Assembly (NCBI GenBank): GCA_963693285.1
Contig: OY848919.1
Coordinates: 5,118,436-5,182,435, forward strand
DNA: 64,000 bases
Direction of reading: 5' to 3'
From: Xestospongia muta
Lineage: Eukaryota > Porifera > Demospongiae > Haplosclerida > Petrosiidae
Shown: positions 20,835 through 32,086 of the stretch, one piece after another
Layout of the letters: every line of letters begins with the position of its first letter
Numbering within the stretch: position 1 is the stretch's first letter
Notes under the pieces: model-generated
Told to the model about the DNA's origin: nothing
Seen by the model: the letters and a program-made list of their open reading frames with translations, nothing else
The model's database searches: none
Translations under genes and position numbers: made by a program

Positions 20835-22023
20835 GATAAATGTTATTTTTCATAGTGTTATTGATTTGACCAGGAGGCTGAGACAACTTATTACAACCAT
20901 GGATCACATTTGAAAAGACAGAGGTAGAGCATCTATTCCAGTTAAGAGAGTATCATTGTTATGTTAAATGGACCCACAGTCCTAATTTGGCAGAAATTGT
21001 ATTAGTTTATGATTGAGGACAATTAGCTAAAGTTCAAAATTTAACTAAGGATTCACTAACTAACTGGGGGAGTGTTAGTGACACTAGTATGTTTGTGTAG
21101 TTATTTTTAGTATGAATAATTAATTACATCAATCAGTCAATGGTGAGCTGAACGTCTGCATTTTTCCAAGAATCTTCTAGTTAATTTTTGTAGCATTCTA
21201 TGAACGAATCTATCATTAATTTTAAAATAATTGCGTAAGTTTTACTCAATAAAATGTGATGTGAAAAAAGAAATGAAGAGAAGAATTTGACTGTTTACCT
21301 AATTCCAAGTTCTCCATTTCGAAAATAGTTTAAACGTTGTTGTTAGTCTAGCTAACTGTGATAATGGCAAGTAGGTTGTAAAATAAGTAGCAATCAATAA
21401 AAATTTGGGGGTCTGAGCCCCCTCTTTCTAAATATTGGGGGTCTAGCCCCTCCAGCCCCCTCCTTCAGCCTCCTATATATGTTAATTCTTTAATCACCAC
21501 ATCCATGTTCCTAGTTTCTATAGGTATCATATATACATAGCAAACATGCCAGAGAGTAAGATCAAGTATGCTTTTGATACCATGCAGGTATAAGAAAAAA
21601 ATAGCTAATTGTGTGCAGGCTGTTTATGTGAGGTATAGGAATGTGTCAGAAAAACCCTATTGCATGCATATGGCAAGGAAAGTGAAAATGCTAAGAAAAA
21701 ATAATTAAGATGTTAGAGTATTCTAGGCACTTGTCCCTGTATATGCATTAATTTTCAGCTCTTTTTGAGGTTGCTTACATTTGACCTAAATATAGTACTT
21801 ACAAATTTAAAATTTTATACTAAATTAAAAAAATGAAATATGAATACTCATATATCTTATCAAAAGAGTGTTATATTTAAAGTAGGACAGAGCAACGACG
21901 ACAGCAACAATAAAAGTAGTTAGAGATGAAATAAGAAAGCAGTTCCTGAAGCTGAAATAAAAGAATAACATCACCTTAAATACCTTTTTATATGCAGTGT
22001 TAATATACATTACCTTGTTTGTT

Positions 22024-22866
22024 TCAGATACTAATCAGCATTCCAATGAAAATGGACAGTGTTGTAATGGTCAGAAACTCAACTTTACCAGAATAAGATG
22101 AAGGACAGGAAGAAGGAGAGGGAGAGGGAAGAGTAGTCCCTGAAGATAAAAATTAAAGATCAGCTAAATTAACTAAAAAAATTATATATCATGAGATATT
22201 ATTTGGTGTAATGCTGCATAATTTTATGTATACTTACTTTGGCAATTGTTTGGCAAACAAATTGGAATATTAAATACATCAAAAAGTGTACCCCTTGATA
22301 CTGGAGTAAAAGGAGATGTGAAATTAGACACATTTCCATCATAAGTCCAAAAAACAAATCGACAGATATCAAGATCAACATCTTGAGTTTTATCAGAGCT
22401 AACAATAGGACGTGTGAATGAAGCTGTTAAAATTCCATTGCATAGGGAGGTTGATGTTTGTGTAAGATCTTGCTGTGTATCATAGACAGCACGTTCCCTG
22501 ATTATCAACCATCTATGTAAGACAAGAAATGAGTTAGTGTATCTAATCATTAATGGACCTGTCTTCCACAAAGCTTTGCCCTTTCCCATTGTCTCCAGCA
22601 AGGATAAAATCTGCCTCAGTTCTTACAAGCTAAACAAACATCTTAATAAAATAAATATTATTACTTACGTTTGCGATTGAAGAATTGTAAAAACCAATAC
22701 CAATGAATTGATTGCCTTTACTTGGAGCAGACATAGTAAACCTCACGTATGCATCATTAGCACTCCAGCTCAGATCAAATGATGAGTTAGTAAGATTACC
22801 ACTACATTGAGCAGTAGTAACAGTCAACAGGGCAGCTAGACTGATAATCTGCAACACTCCAAACAT
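22024..22866 (-). CDS. DOMON-domain GPI-anchored protein (copy C)
   Basis: Exons 22866-22669, 22629-22559, 22512-22238 and 22139-22024 give 219 aa with the same architecture as copy B: signal peptide, DOMON domain, Pro/Ser linker and a hydrophobic C-terminal segment ending LISI. Introns are 39, 46 and 98 bp; intron 2 has lost 10 bp against copy B. Amino-acid differences from copy B are very few (for example GDNGKGQ for GDNRKGQ). No lesion is visible, so both tandem copies are probably functional. The frameshifted old tail exon persists downstream near 21955. Confidence 0.8.
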
Positions 22867-22996
22867 TGTGTTTCAATAGTTCCAGTATAGATGATAACGG
22901 AAAAAGACTATAATACATTAAGTTGCAAAAAATTCCAGTCATGAGTTTATAGTCAATGTAGACATCCAATAGGATTTAAGCACGTAGTAAGTATGA

Positions 22997-23008
22997 AGTG
23001 GTGCCACT
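22997..23008. promoter_or_regulatory. Conserved upstream palindrome of DOMON gene C
   Basis: AGTGGTGCCACT lies 131 bp upstream of the ATG, as in copy B. It is part of the duplicated unit, so alone it is weak evidence; its match with copies A and D is what suggests function. Confidence 0.4.
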
Positions 23009-23559
23009 TTTTACGCTATATGCACGCTCTACAATAATATTTTTACAACCAATTTTGTAAGTTAATTGGGCAATTCAATAGAATCTAGTAGTCATGTATA
23101 TTACTCACAATCTAATTTGTTAGTATTGTATTGTATTTTCTTTAGGAATATATTAGTGCTTCTTATGTAGGGATGGTATAATGTTCTATCTCCTTATTAT
23201 TATTCTTTTTTATACAATGATAACTACTTAATAATTCAAAATATAGGAACATATATTTTCACATGAAGTATATGCTTTGGCGAGTCTTATTTCAAGTGCT
23301 TTTGAAAGTGAAAGTCTGGTCTCGTTTACTTGAAGTGTCATCTGTGAGATGTGCCAATTTTATGAATTATATCATATTCACAAGTAATGTACTATAAGGA
23401 TGCATTCAAAGATTACTATAAGATAAGACAAATCTGATCTCATTAAGAAACAGGAAAACAATTTACTGAAAAAAGAAGACAGTCAATACCTCTTAGTTAC
23501 ACACACACACACACATATAAATAACGTATTCTAATATACACAAATTTAACCTGTAATAT

Positions 23560-23885
23560 TAAAGAAAACATATTGTGAAGATAATTGAATAATTTATAAT
23601 TCAAATAAAAATAACATAAACAAGAAAATAAATCTCCACAAAGCCTAAAGTAGGAATGCCAGCATTGACATCCCTCCATATCAGTGGCATGAAGTTTTGC
23701 TGCAATATGCAGTAGTATGAAGCAAACAGTTCCATAAGATGTATGTCTAAAGAAAAATTTGTTTAGTTAGATAGAAAGTTAGGCTTATCTTGAAATAATG
23801 TACTTACAATGTAGTAAAATATAGCCTTAAATATAAAAATTGTGTTCAGGTGCTTCTGTGTGGTTACAATGAAGGGATTTTCATA
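23560..23885 (-). pseudogene. Candidate membrane-protein exons (unit 2 copy), frameshifted
   Basis: Counterpart of 16860-17162. The donor at 23818 is kept, but the second exon begins ACATACATCTTATGG where unit 1 has ACATCTTATGG, a 4-bp duplication that breaks the join. The downstream MEGCQCWHSYFRLCGDLFSC segment is still open. Confidence 0.35.
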
Positions 23886-24080
23886 TAGTCATTCCTTGTT
23901 TGAGGTGCTTTTTTACCGCCATCCCAACGCTATATGAATGTTTTTGAACTTTTTACTTATTAGGAACTAATGTACTGGCTGACACTCGGCAGTCACATGG
24001 TTACTTGTAAGAACAATGAACATTCTGTGTAATATCTCAATAATTAGACAAACAATTTTCATGGATATTGGGCCTATATG

Positions 24081-24537
24081 TAATGGCTATCACTATGGAA
24101 TTTGTAACAGGACAATCCTACTCACCACATATCATGCACTATAAAACAAATTAATTGCTTTAACTAATTCAATTATAGTTTAGTTGCATACATCACTACA
24201 AAATACATTTTATTAATAAGTATTAATTTTATAGAAATGGCCCAGAACCAGCATCTCATATCATCATAGTTCTAACAATTATCTACATGAACAGTAAATT
24301 CCATAGTACATTTATTACATTAGTAATGAAAACTATACATGATGTTTACTTTATTACATCAACTAATTTTGATCCCTAATACATCCAACCTGTATAACCA
24401 TAATTGGCTAAATAAACTAATCAATATTCAGACACGACACTTGTATAATGAAGATAGAAGAATAGGGAAAAGAAGTACGAAACATATACACAATTAATTA
24501 AAATACCAAGTCAAAATCCAGGGAGTTACATTACTGT
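24081..24537. other. Unit-2-specific 455-bp segment
   Basis: Unit 1 reads CCTATATGTAATTGTGTTTGG without interruption near 17370-17390, whereas unit 2 has about 455 bp between CCTATATGTAAT and GTGTTTGG. The interior includes a degenerate relative of the palindromic MITE (around 24280-24420: TTTATTACATTAGTAATG, CCAACCTGTATAACCATAAT). No terminal inverted repeat of the whole segment is seen, so it could be an insertion here or a deletion in unit 1. Confidence 0.5.
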
Positions 24538-24940
24538 GTTTGGATTAGTATTAACGTTTAGAAAAATTTCAGAAATTTATAAGCTGAATATTATAGCCAG
24601 AGAGTTAAAGAGGCTATAACTGACATCACACTGTTCATGTCATCAGTTGCTATATATGTCCTTTGGTGGTCTATAGTGTACAGGGTTTAATATTTTTAAT
24701 ACCAGGGAAGCACAGTCAGTTAGCCCCACAATTTGTTTTGGACTATTTGTGAGTGCAATAAACAAAATCAGTTTCATACCCTTTACTAAAATGCATGCAT
24801 GTAGCAACAATGAATTTCAATAACCATAACCTTCTTCATAGCTTACTTCTCTGCCTCCATTTGTAGCACTCTCCACACATGCTTTCCAATCGTTTTGGGT
24901 TTAGTTAGTACTAAACAGTAAAGTCAGTATCATTCAAAGC

Positions 24941-24941
<1 letters not shown>

Positions 24942-25021
<80 letters not shown>
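24942..25021. repeat. (TA)n microsatellite, about 39 units
   Basis: About 80 bp of TA interrupted once (TATAATATA). It is over twice as long as the equivalent run in unit 1. Confidence 0.9.
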
Positions 25022-25024
<3 letters not shown>

Positions 25025-26485
25025 ACACGATCTTTTCAAATATTTTCTATTTGATTCAAAAACAAAGCATCAGAAAACTTAGATAATATAAAGATATATC
25101 CATTAAGCCAGATTGGTAATGTAAGCCATTTGTTATCAAAAAGATGATAGAACTCTTCAATGGCTGGATCATTTATAGACCATAATGCACAAGGTAATGA
25201 GATAGAGTCTTGCCCTTTACCTACTGATCATAAAGACAATTGAATGTAAATGCAGATACTTTGTCTTAACAAGATCACTAGTAGTGTTTGCACAAAATAC
25301 TTGTCGCAAGAGAAGGTAATTAGCATGACAATTAAAGTAGCTATTAGAGACTGTTAAAATGTTTCTGTAGTTTTCCACTAATTCTTTTATAAATATATAC
25401 TTTATACTATTATAGGTTTAATTGAGTAAGTTTCAGTATATCTTGTGTATTGTTTGGTGGAATATTCTCTCAAGAGTTTAGAATTTTGTTCTTTTTAAGT
25501 AATATAAGGACTTGTATCTTACTATTTATTTGTAATTGTTATTTATGTGATTTGAATTTCATTCTGTTTCTGTTTATTTCTGCTTTCTTTAAAAGAGGTT
25601 TTTGAGTCTCAGTACTTGTCCCTTATATCCATATATATTAAATAAATGACACTAGAGCCTGTAATTTGGTATTGGACAAATGATATAAAATAGACTTTGA
25701 CAAAAGTAAATTTAGTGCATAAATCCACCTACCTCTTTATTTCTTAATTGTTATAACTTTAGAAAGAAGATGTCTCTTCAAAGGATCAGCTATATACGTA
25801 GGAAAGATTTTATCATCATTACAACAGAGAGAATTGATAGTGGGACACAAATTTCCATGATCTCTCACTGATTTTACGGATTTTACGGATATATAGTATA
25901 CTGGCATTTACGGGGATTCTTCTAGTTTGTATCAATCCACCTCCAGAATTAATTGGGATTATAATAGTGCTACTTTAGAACATTTTGAAACGCTATCAAT
26001 GATGAGTTTATTGTCATGCCAAAAAGTCAGTATAATTTTTAATTTTGATTTAGCTTGCTGTAATTACAAAGCTCTATATACACTTAATAAGTCTTAAAAT
26101 TTAACTGAATCAATCACTAATTATTATGATGTTTACAATTTTATATTTGCCCTATAATAATTATGCTTTTGTAGCCAGTGCAACAAAATTACTGTTTTGT
26201 GAATACTACCTTTTCAGTAAATATATTCAGAGTACACACATAATAATTATAGTTCCATTGAAAGCATATTGGAGGCTCTTGAGCACATTAAAACCAGGGA
26301 TCATAATATATGTATATATCTTTTATCATATGAAGTTGCATTATATCATAGAGTCAATGACATAATAAAACTTCATACAATAAAAATATGCACATGTGTT
26401 ATGAGCTTATGCTTATAGTCTAGTACTTATATGGCATAAAATCAAACACCAATTAAGCTACTACCATGACAACTGAAATGATGAG

Positions 26486-26584
26486 AATGATCCATTTACC
26501 TCTGACAAAGACAAGAAAGAAATTGAGAAAAATGAAGCCTGTATCAATGAAGAGGAGAGCAGTAGATATGATGAGGATATATAG
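26486..26584 (+). CDS. Acidic terminal exon of an unknown gene (unit 2 copy)
   Basis: After ATGATGAG the frame reads NDPFTSDKDKKEIEKNEACI, NEEESSRYDEDI and TAG; AATAAA follows at about 26647. The frame is shared with unit 1, where the end is deleted. Upstream exons were not identified. The competing ATG frame over the same bases is Met/Lys/Arg-rich and less protein-like. Highly acidic C-terminus, otherwise unknown. Confidence 0.3.
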   Translation, partial: NDPFTSDKDKKEIEKNEACINEEESSRYDEDI

Positions 26585-26764
26585 CCAATGATGCTGATAA
26601 GTATTTTAATTGTTTAATATGTAAATAAGTCTCTTTAATTAACATTAATAAAACTTATGTCAACAGCATTTATAATGTATAGCAGCTCCTTGTGTCTATG
26701 ACATCACGGCAGTCCTTGCCCATGACAATAAATTATAAGGATGTGAAGTTATGATTTTATTGAA

Positions 26765-27100
26765 TTCATATCAAGCTAAAATAAGGTTACCTACAGTTTG
26801 TGTATTTTCTCATATAAGAGGTTTGATTTATGCAATAAAATGATAGGGTTAGAAAATTATTTCAATCACCTAATAATAATCGGTACCTCTGCATTAAATT
26901 CTTTTATAACATTAGATTTGGCCTCAGACTAACACGCAAAACGAACATTAGCTAGTACCTAGTCCTGTGCCTTTCACATTAACATTGCAGTCAAGCTCTC
27001 CTGCTCAATCTACAGAAGAACTGAGATGGTAGCTTTAGAGTATTATATTCACTTCTCTCAGTATACATTAGCCCTCTTGAGGTTGCTCGTCTGCCATGTT
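26765..27100. repeat. Dispersed repeat, copy 3 (unit 2)
   Basis: Matches 19940-20250 nearly base for base and 3690-3960 loosely. No coding potential or terminal repeats recognised. Confidence 0.6.
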
Positions 27101-27444
27101 CTTTGTTATGGCTAAATTGTACAGCTCAATATGAATATAGGTTATATCAGATAAATCTTGAGTTGGCAAGTTTATATAATTTAGTTTTTTATATAGATAG
27201 ACCTATAATAATATATAATTATAGGGGGACACACATACACTTGCAAGTCTTGCATATAACTTATATATTGTAATAATAATTATGTAATTATGTATTATCT
27301 GTACTTGTTGTAGTATGACATATACCGTTGGTATGTATACTTATTTGGGAAGAATCAAGGTTTTGTCAGAATTAACTGGTGAAGTCTCAAATATTGTTGA
27401 ACAATTGCGTTGTAGTTTTTAGAGCTCTCTTTAAATAAATCCAT

Positions 27445-27950
27445 AACTCCAGATGAGGAAATGACAGTCATTCACAAACTTGCTCTTGGTATGAACTTTA
27501 GATGATCTTCAGTTGATGTTTCAGTCACACAGTTACTGCTGCTAAGCATTTGATTGAGAATTTTTCTGTACTAAGTCTTGTTTCTATTCTTAAGGAAAGG
27601 TGTAAAATGTAAAAATATTGTTCTCCCATTATCCTTCAAAGAAGACAGTCTTATGTGTTAGTAACATTGTTCAGTTTTAATGACTACATTCTGGCTCCAA
27701 ATGTAATGTGTGTGTATATATGTATATAAAACAGTTAAACCTGTAACTATTTTAGTAATTTTTCCTTATCCCTGCTGAAATAGTATACTTTGCTGTTCAT
27801 TCACTCACAAGTGACACCAATCAGTTTATAACTCTTGCATTAGCAATTGTAAGATGGTCAGAGCCTCATCCACTTCATCCTTAAAGTAACATCAGAATGC
27901 ATAATTTCAATTTGAAACATGAAGTCATGCGATGAAATGTACTTTTTAAT
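27445..27950. other. Unit-2-specific segment
   Basis: About 510 bp without match in unit 1. A short coding-like piece (EEMTVIHKLALG, 27454-27489) after CATAACTCCAG and before GTATGA may be an exon of an unknown gene; nothing else supports it. Confidence 0.3.
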
Positions 27951-28726
27951 GGATAAATGTTACTTTTTATAGTGTTATTGATTTGACCAGGAGATTGAGA
28001 CAACTTATTACAACCATGGATCACATTTTGAAAAGACAGAGGTAGAGCATCTATTCCAGTTAAGAGAGTGTCATTGTTATGTTAAATGGACCCACAATCC
28101 TAATTTGACAGAAATCGTATTAGTTTATGATTGAGGACAATAATTAGCTAAAGTTCAAAATTTAACTAAGGATTCACTAACTAACTGGGGGAGTGTTAGT
28201 GACACTAGTATGTTTGTGTAGTTATTTTTAGCATGAATAATTGATTACATCATCAGTCAATCCTTGGTGAGTTGAACGTCTGCATTTTTCCAAGAATCTT
28301 CTAGTTAATTTTTGTAGCATTCTATGAACAATCTATCATTAATTTTAAAACAATTGCGTGAGTTTTGCTCAATATAATGTGATGTGAAAAAAGAAATGAC
28401 GAGAATAATTTGACTGTTTACCTAATTCCAAGTTCTCCATTTCGAAAATAGTTTAAACGTTGTTGTTAGTCTAGCTAACTGTGATAATGGCAAGTAGGTT
28501 GTTAAATAAGCCTCTAAGTAATTATATACAGTTATTTTAGACGATCATAATGTTGATCTATTGAAATTGACGGTCGTTTCTTTATATTATTAGCGCTACT
28601 CTGCTTAATAGTAAGTCCATAAGTTGTTTAAACAGTTTTCACTCACTCCATTCTTCGTTTTTTTAACTGATTTTTCTGTGGTTCTATTCCTGTCCACTCA
28701 CTTATCAAACTACAAGATAAACAAAG

Positions 28727-30346
28727 ATGAGCTACAAAAACGTTTGCATTAGTTCTAAAGGAGCTCTTGTGGTACTTGCAACAAGTATTCTGCTCTCAAC
28801 TACTACTATATTATCAGGAGGTCTTTCCGCAAAATTCATTGATAGCTATTCATATGTCATATTTGCTGTAGTCAGTCTTCACTATCTCTCTTATCCTCTT
28901 CTTGGTTTGTTAGGTGAGAAATGGATGAGATATAAAGTCATACTTGTTGGAATAATATTAATGTTTGTTGGATTCTTTATTATCACTGTTACATTTGTGA
29001 TTCTATACTCTGTGCACCCAAATAGAGTTGCTGTAGTTGGAATAATATTATGTATACTTCTAATTTTTCCATACTTTATTGGATATGGTATATTTAAAGC
29101 TAATATGATCCAATTTGGTACTGATCAACTTCAGTTTGCACCATCTCGAGAGTTAAGTAGCTTTGTTTATTGGGTTTTATACACGAATTATTCTTTACTT
29201 GCTTTTATTTTATTAATAGCATCAATTATTACAGCTATTGTTTATAAACACACAAATTATTTTACTTTCACTTTTATTTTTGGTTTCGGTGTGCTTGTTA
29301 TTATGATTGCAGTCTTGTCTTTTTATTGCTTCAAACAACACTTGGTTATTGAGCCAGCTCAACGCAACAACCCTGTCAAGCTAATCTGGAGAGTAATGAG
29401 GTATGCTTGGACTCACAAACAACCACTGAGACGTAGTGCTTTTACATATGGAGAGTTTCCTCCCTCAAGACTTGATCTATGCAAAGAGAGATATGGAGGA
29501 CCATTTACTACCATACAAGTAGAGGATGTCAAAAGCTTTTTCTACATACTTACTATTGTTGTAGGAACCTTTGGATATGGATTTGTTGACACTAAAACAA
29601 AAATCTCTGATCAATATTTAAATCTTACGAAAAACAACGGTTCAAATAGTTTTGTAGAAAATCTAGTTTTGACATACCCTCTCACAGTTCCATGTCTTGT
29701 TGTTGCATTTGCTGTTCCTTTCTATCAATTTATAATAGTTCCTTTTTTTTCTAACTACATTCCTAGTATGTTGAAACGTATATGGATTGGACTAGTGGCT
29801 CTGTTAGTAGAGTCTATAATGACAAGTCTTATTAGCTATTTCCTGACTAGAGATATCAGAAATGCCTTAATGATTAGTGATATCTGTAACAACATAACCT
29901 TTCAAAATGAACTACAATCAGATGTACTCACATTACCTTTCTATATCATGGCTGTTCCTCAGTTTTTTACTGGTATTTGTTTTTTTCTTATTCAATTCAC
30001 AACTTTTGAGTTTGTTCTAGCTCAAGGTCCTCGTACTATGCAAGGATTGTTAATTGGAATATGGTTTATGCATCTTAGTATTTACTGTGTACATCTAACT
30101 CTGACAAGCTCACCATTAGGATGTAGTTGGGAGTATTATACTGTTAAAACAGGTTTTGTTTTCATTTCAGTCATTGTTTATACTATTGCTGCTTATAAAT
30201 ACAAATATAGACAACGTAATGAACTATCTGATATCAATGAGAGAGTTATCATTACAGAATATACTGAAAGACAACTAGAGCAGAAATATTCCACAGAAGA
30301 TGAAGAAAATGATGATGATGATGATAGTGACCATAATTACAACTGA
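28727..30346 (+). CDS. POT/PTR2 (SLC15-like) family transporter P1
   Basis: Uninterrupted 539-codon ORF. The protein is a polytopic membrane protein with about 12 hydrophobic segments, expected at the plasma or endolysosomal membrane. Family marks: QFGTDQL at 129-135 (POT usually FGADQ), a cytoplasmic loop with NPVKLIWRVMRYAW (215-228), RSAFTYGE (236-243), PSRLDL and RYGGPFTT, and a late AQGPRTMQGLLIGIWF corresponding to the POT TM10 region. It ends in an acidic tail (DEENDDDDDSDHN). POT proteins co-transport di/tripeptides, nitrate or other small solutes with protons. The TM1 motif ExxERFxYY is absent, so substrate and coupling cannot be assumed. It is on the opposite strand to the P2-P6 cluster and clearly divergent from it. 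Followed by AATAAA at 30508. Confidence 0.85.
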   Translation: MSYKNVCISSKGALVVLATSILLSTTTILSGGLSAKFIDSYSYVIFAVVSLHYLSYPLLGLLGEKWMRYKVILVGIILMFVGFFIITVTFVILYSVHPNRVAVVGIILCILLIFPYFIGYGIFKANMIQFGTDQLQFAPSRELSSFVYWVLYTNYSLLAFILLIASIITAIVYKHTNYFTFTFIFGFGVLVIMIAVLSFYCFKQHLVIEPAQRNNPVKLIWRVMRYAWTHKQPLRRSAFTYGEFPPSRLDLCKERYGGPFTTIQVEDVKSFFYILTIVVGTFGYGFVDTKTKISDQYLNLTKNNGSNSFVENLVLTYPLTVPCLVVAFAVPFYQFIIVPFFSNYIPSMLKRIWIGLVALLVESIMTSLISYFLTRDIRNALMISDICNNITFQNELQSDVLTLPFYIMAVPQFFTGICFFLIQFTTFEFVLAQGPRTMQGLLIGIWFMHLSIYCVHLTLTSSPLGCSWEYYTVKTGFVFISVIVYTIAAYKYKYRQRNELSDINERVIITEYTERQLEQKYSTEDEENDDDDDSDHNYN

Positions 30347-30507
30347 TGTAAATTCATATGTATATAATGTGTATAGATAGAATAAGCTTTCTTTATACAA
30401 TTGATTCAATTTTTAATAACTTTTTGATAAATTATTGCATAGGTTTTTAGTCAATATGCTAATAACATTTTAGTAAAACTTTTGTCAATAATTGTTCTGG
30501 TATCAAA

Positions 30508-30513
30508 AATAAA
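30508..30513 (+). terminator. Poly(A) signal of transporter P1
   Basis: AATAAA lies 162 bp after the P1 stop codon and is followed by a T-rich and GT-containing stretch (TTTTGTAACC), as expected for a cleavage site. Confidence 0.35.
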
Positions 30514-31780
30514 ATTTTGTAACCGTAGATGGACTCTAATTCATACATCCAATTAGGACCTTAATGTATTCTTATTGAATCAACAATTTAGAATAAACAG
30601 GATTGATAAAGATAAACAAGGTCAATAATAATATCAACATATACACATTATTAGAATATTATGGTACACTTAATATATGCTAAACTCTAGAAAGGCATGT
30701 TTACGATCACTAGTAACAACTTGTTAACCCTAAACCAGCACTTAAAATTTGTTATAAGAATAAGAGACTCCGAGAAATTTTTCTATCATATCTCTCTCTA
30801 TATAAAAAAATCCATGTGATATGTTTTGACAAGGTATATAAATAGGAAAGAGAGATTTATACATTAATGGACTATGAATGGACCGACACTTGTCTAAATA
30901 TAGATCACATTAACTTCTATATTTTAGTCTTTTTAAATTACAATGTTTAATTATTTGTTTGTCAAATATATTAATATTGTTTGATTAGGATTAATAGAAA
31001 ATCTAGATATGATGGATGTATGGATGGATTAATAGAATACTAGATGTAGTTATTAATAAACAAATAGATAAACTGGCAGTCATGCCATATACTACTTTTA
31101 AGTGTTTTAACAATGCTATAGTAATTGAAAGAAGTATTAATAGAGGCAATAATTGTTTATATATGTGTGTGAGTAAATAACACAATCTAACATTACAATA
31201 AGTAATCATTCCTGCATAATATTAATCTATCTGTCCCTCTGTATGTTAAATTGTATCAATTATGTATTTATGTATACTTGTATGAATGCAACTTAAGACT
31301 GAAAATAAATAAATTACAGTAACCTCTGATGGACAATTACTTGAGCTTTGAATTGTTCCTAAATGATTGATGGTTCTAAGTACTGCAAGTAAAGAAAACT
31401 GTCAGTGCTTACTCCTGGATGTAAAATTTTATTTACCAGATGACACTATACATATTTTATTTGAGTACACTCTTTCCATACAAACTCCTGCTAATACGCA
31501 TGCTTTTCTGTTTCATAATTTGTGAAATGTAATTTTTCTTGAGATATCCGAATGAGCATACTTTATCGTTAATGCAAAATGCATTATAGAAGAAGGTTTG
31601 GTTTATGGAAGCCTCTAAAAAATTGGACAATTGATTAAATACAATAAGTCATTATTTTCTGGGATCATCCTCTTTAAAAGCTATACTGTAATTAAGATAA
31701 AAGCATGAGTCTGTTGATAGTCCGTTTAAAAAAAAGATTTTGCTGTAGTAATATACTTGTCATATTAACTCACTTATCCA
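30514..31780. other. Gene-poor stretch
   Basis: AT-rich with many short words but no exon, long repeat or terminal inverted repeat that I can support. The ORF at 31003-31209 on the minus strand is a composition artefact. Confidence 0.3.
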
Positions 31781-31797
31781 AGTATAAAAACCCAGAG

Positions 31798-32076
31798 ATG
31801 ATCTACAAAAAAGTTTAGATTTATTCTAAATAATCTCTGGCAACGAGCATCTTGATACTAATTATAATCAATTACTACTATAATATCAGGAGGTGTTTCA
31901 GCAAATTTCATATTTCACATTTGCTGCATCAGACTTCAATACCTTTTATTTTTCTCCTCTTGGTTATTTAGGTGAGAAATGGTGGAGATATTAATTAATC
32001 TTGGGTGACATAATATTAATAGTTGTTGGATTCTTTATTGCCATGGTTTCATGAGTAACTTTATACTCTGTGCATC
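31798..32076 (+). pseudogene. N-terminal fragment of a P1-like transporter, dead
   Basis: From ATG at 31798 the bases align with the first ~95 codons of P1: the counterparts of ATATTATCAGGAGGT, TTAGGTGAGAAATGG and GTTGGATTCTTTATT are intact. TAG/TAA codons, small deletions and a lost first TM segment destroy the frame. The match stops at TATACTCTGTGCATC, where DOMON-like sequence begins. So the fragment was cut by rearrangement or by insertion of the next unit. Confidence 0.8.
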
Positions 32077-32086
32077 TCAATTACTG

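Larger units (their letters stand above)
14407..21386. repeat. Tandem segmental duplication, unit 1 (~7.0 kb)
   Basis: The unit begins AAGTAGCAATCAATAAAAAT and ends GATAATGGCAAGTAGGTTGT, immediately followed by unit 2, which begins with the same words. Colinear, roughly 95% identical (by eye) blocks run through DOMON gene B, the candidate membrane-protein exons, a TA microsatellite, the region of the 59-aa gene and the dispersed repeat. Differences are a 243-bp MITE here, a 59-aa gene here only, and insertions present only in unit 2. Confidence 0.85.
21387..28507. repeat. Tandem segmental duplication, unit 2 (~7.1 kb)
   Basis: Direct copy of 14407-21386, ending GATAATGGCAAGTAGGTTGT at about 28500, after which the sequence is unique. 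It holds DOMON gene C. Relative to unit 1 it lacks the palindromic MITE and the 59-aa gene, has a ~455-bp extra segment at 24081-24537 and ~190 bp extra at 26570-26765, and differs at 27445-27950. Confidence 0.85.

Noticed and set aside
20692..20913. 73-aa plus-strand ORF in unit 1
   Set aside because: It spans the boundary between unit-specific and shared sequence and has no counterpart in unit 2.
26126..26365. 79-aa plus-strand ORF in unit 2
   Set aside because: The equivalent in unit 1 is broken by several substitutions, and the composition is that of AT-rich non-coding DNA.
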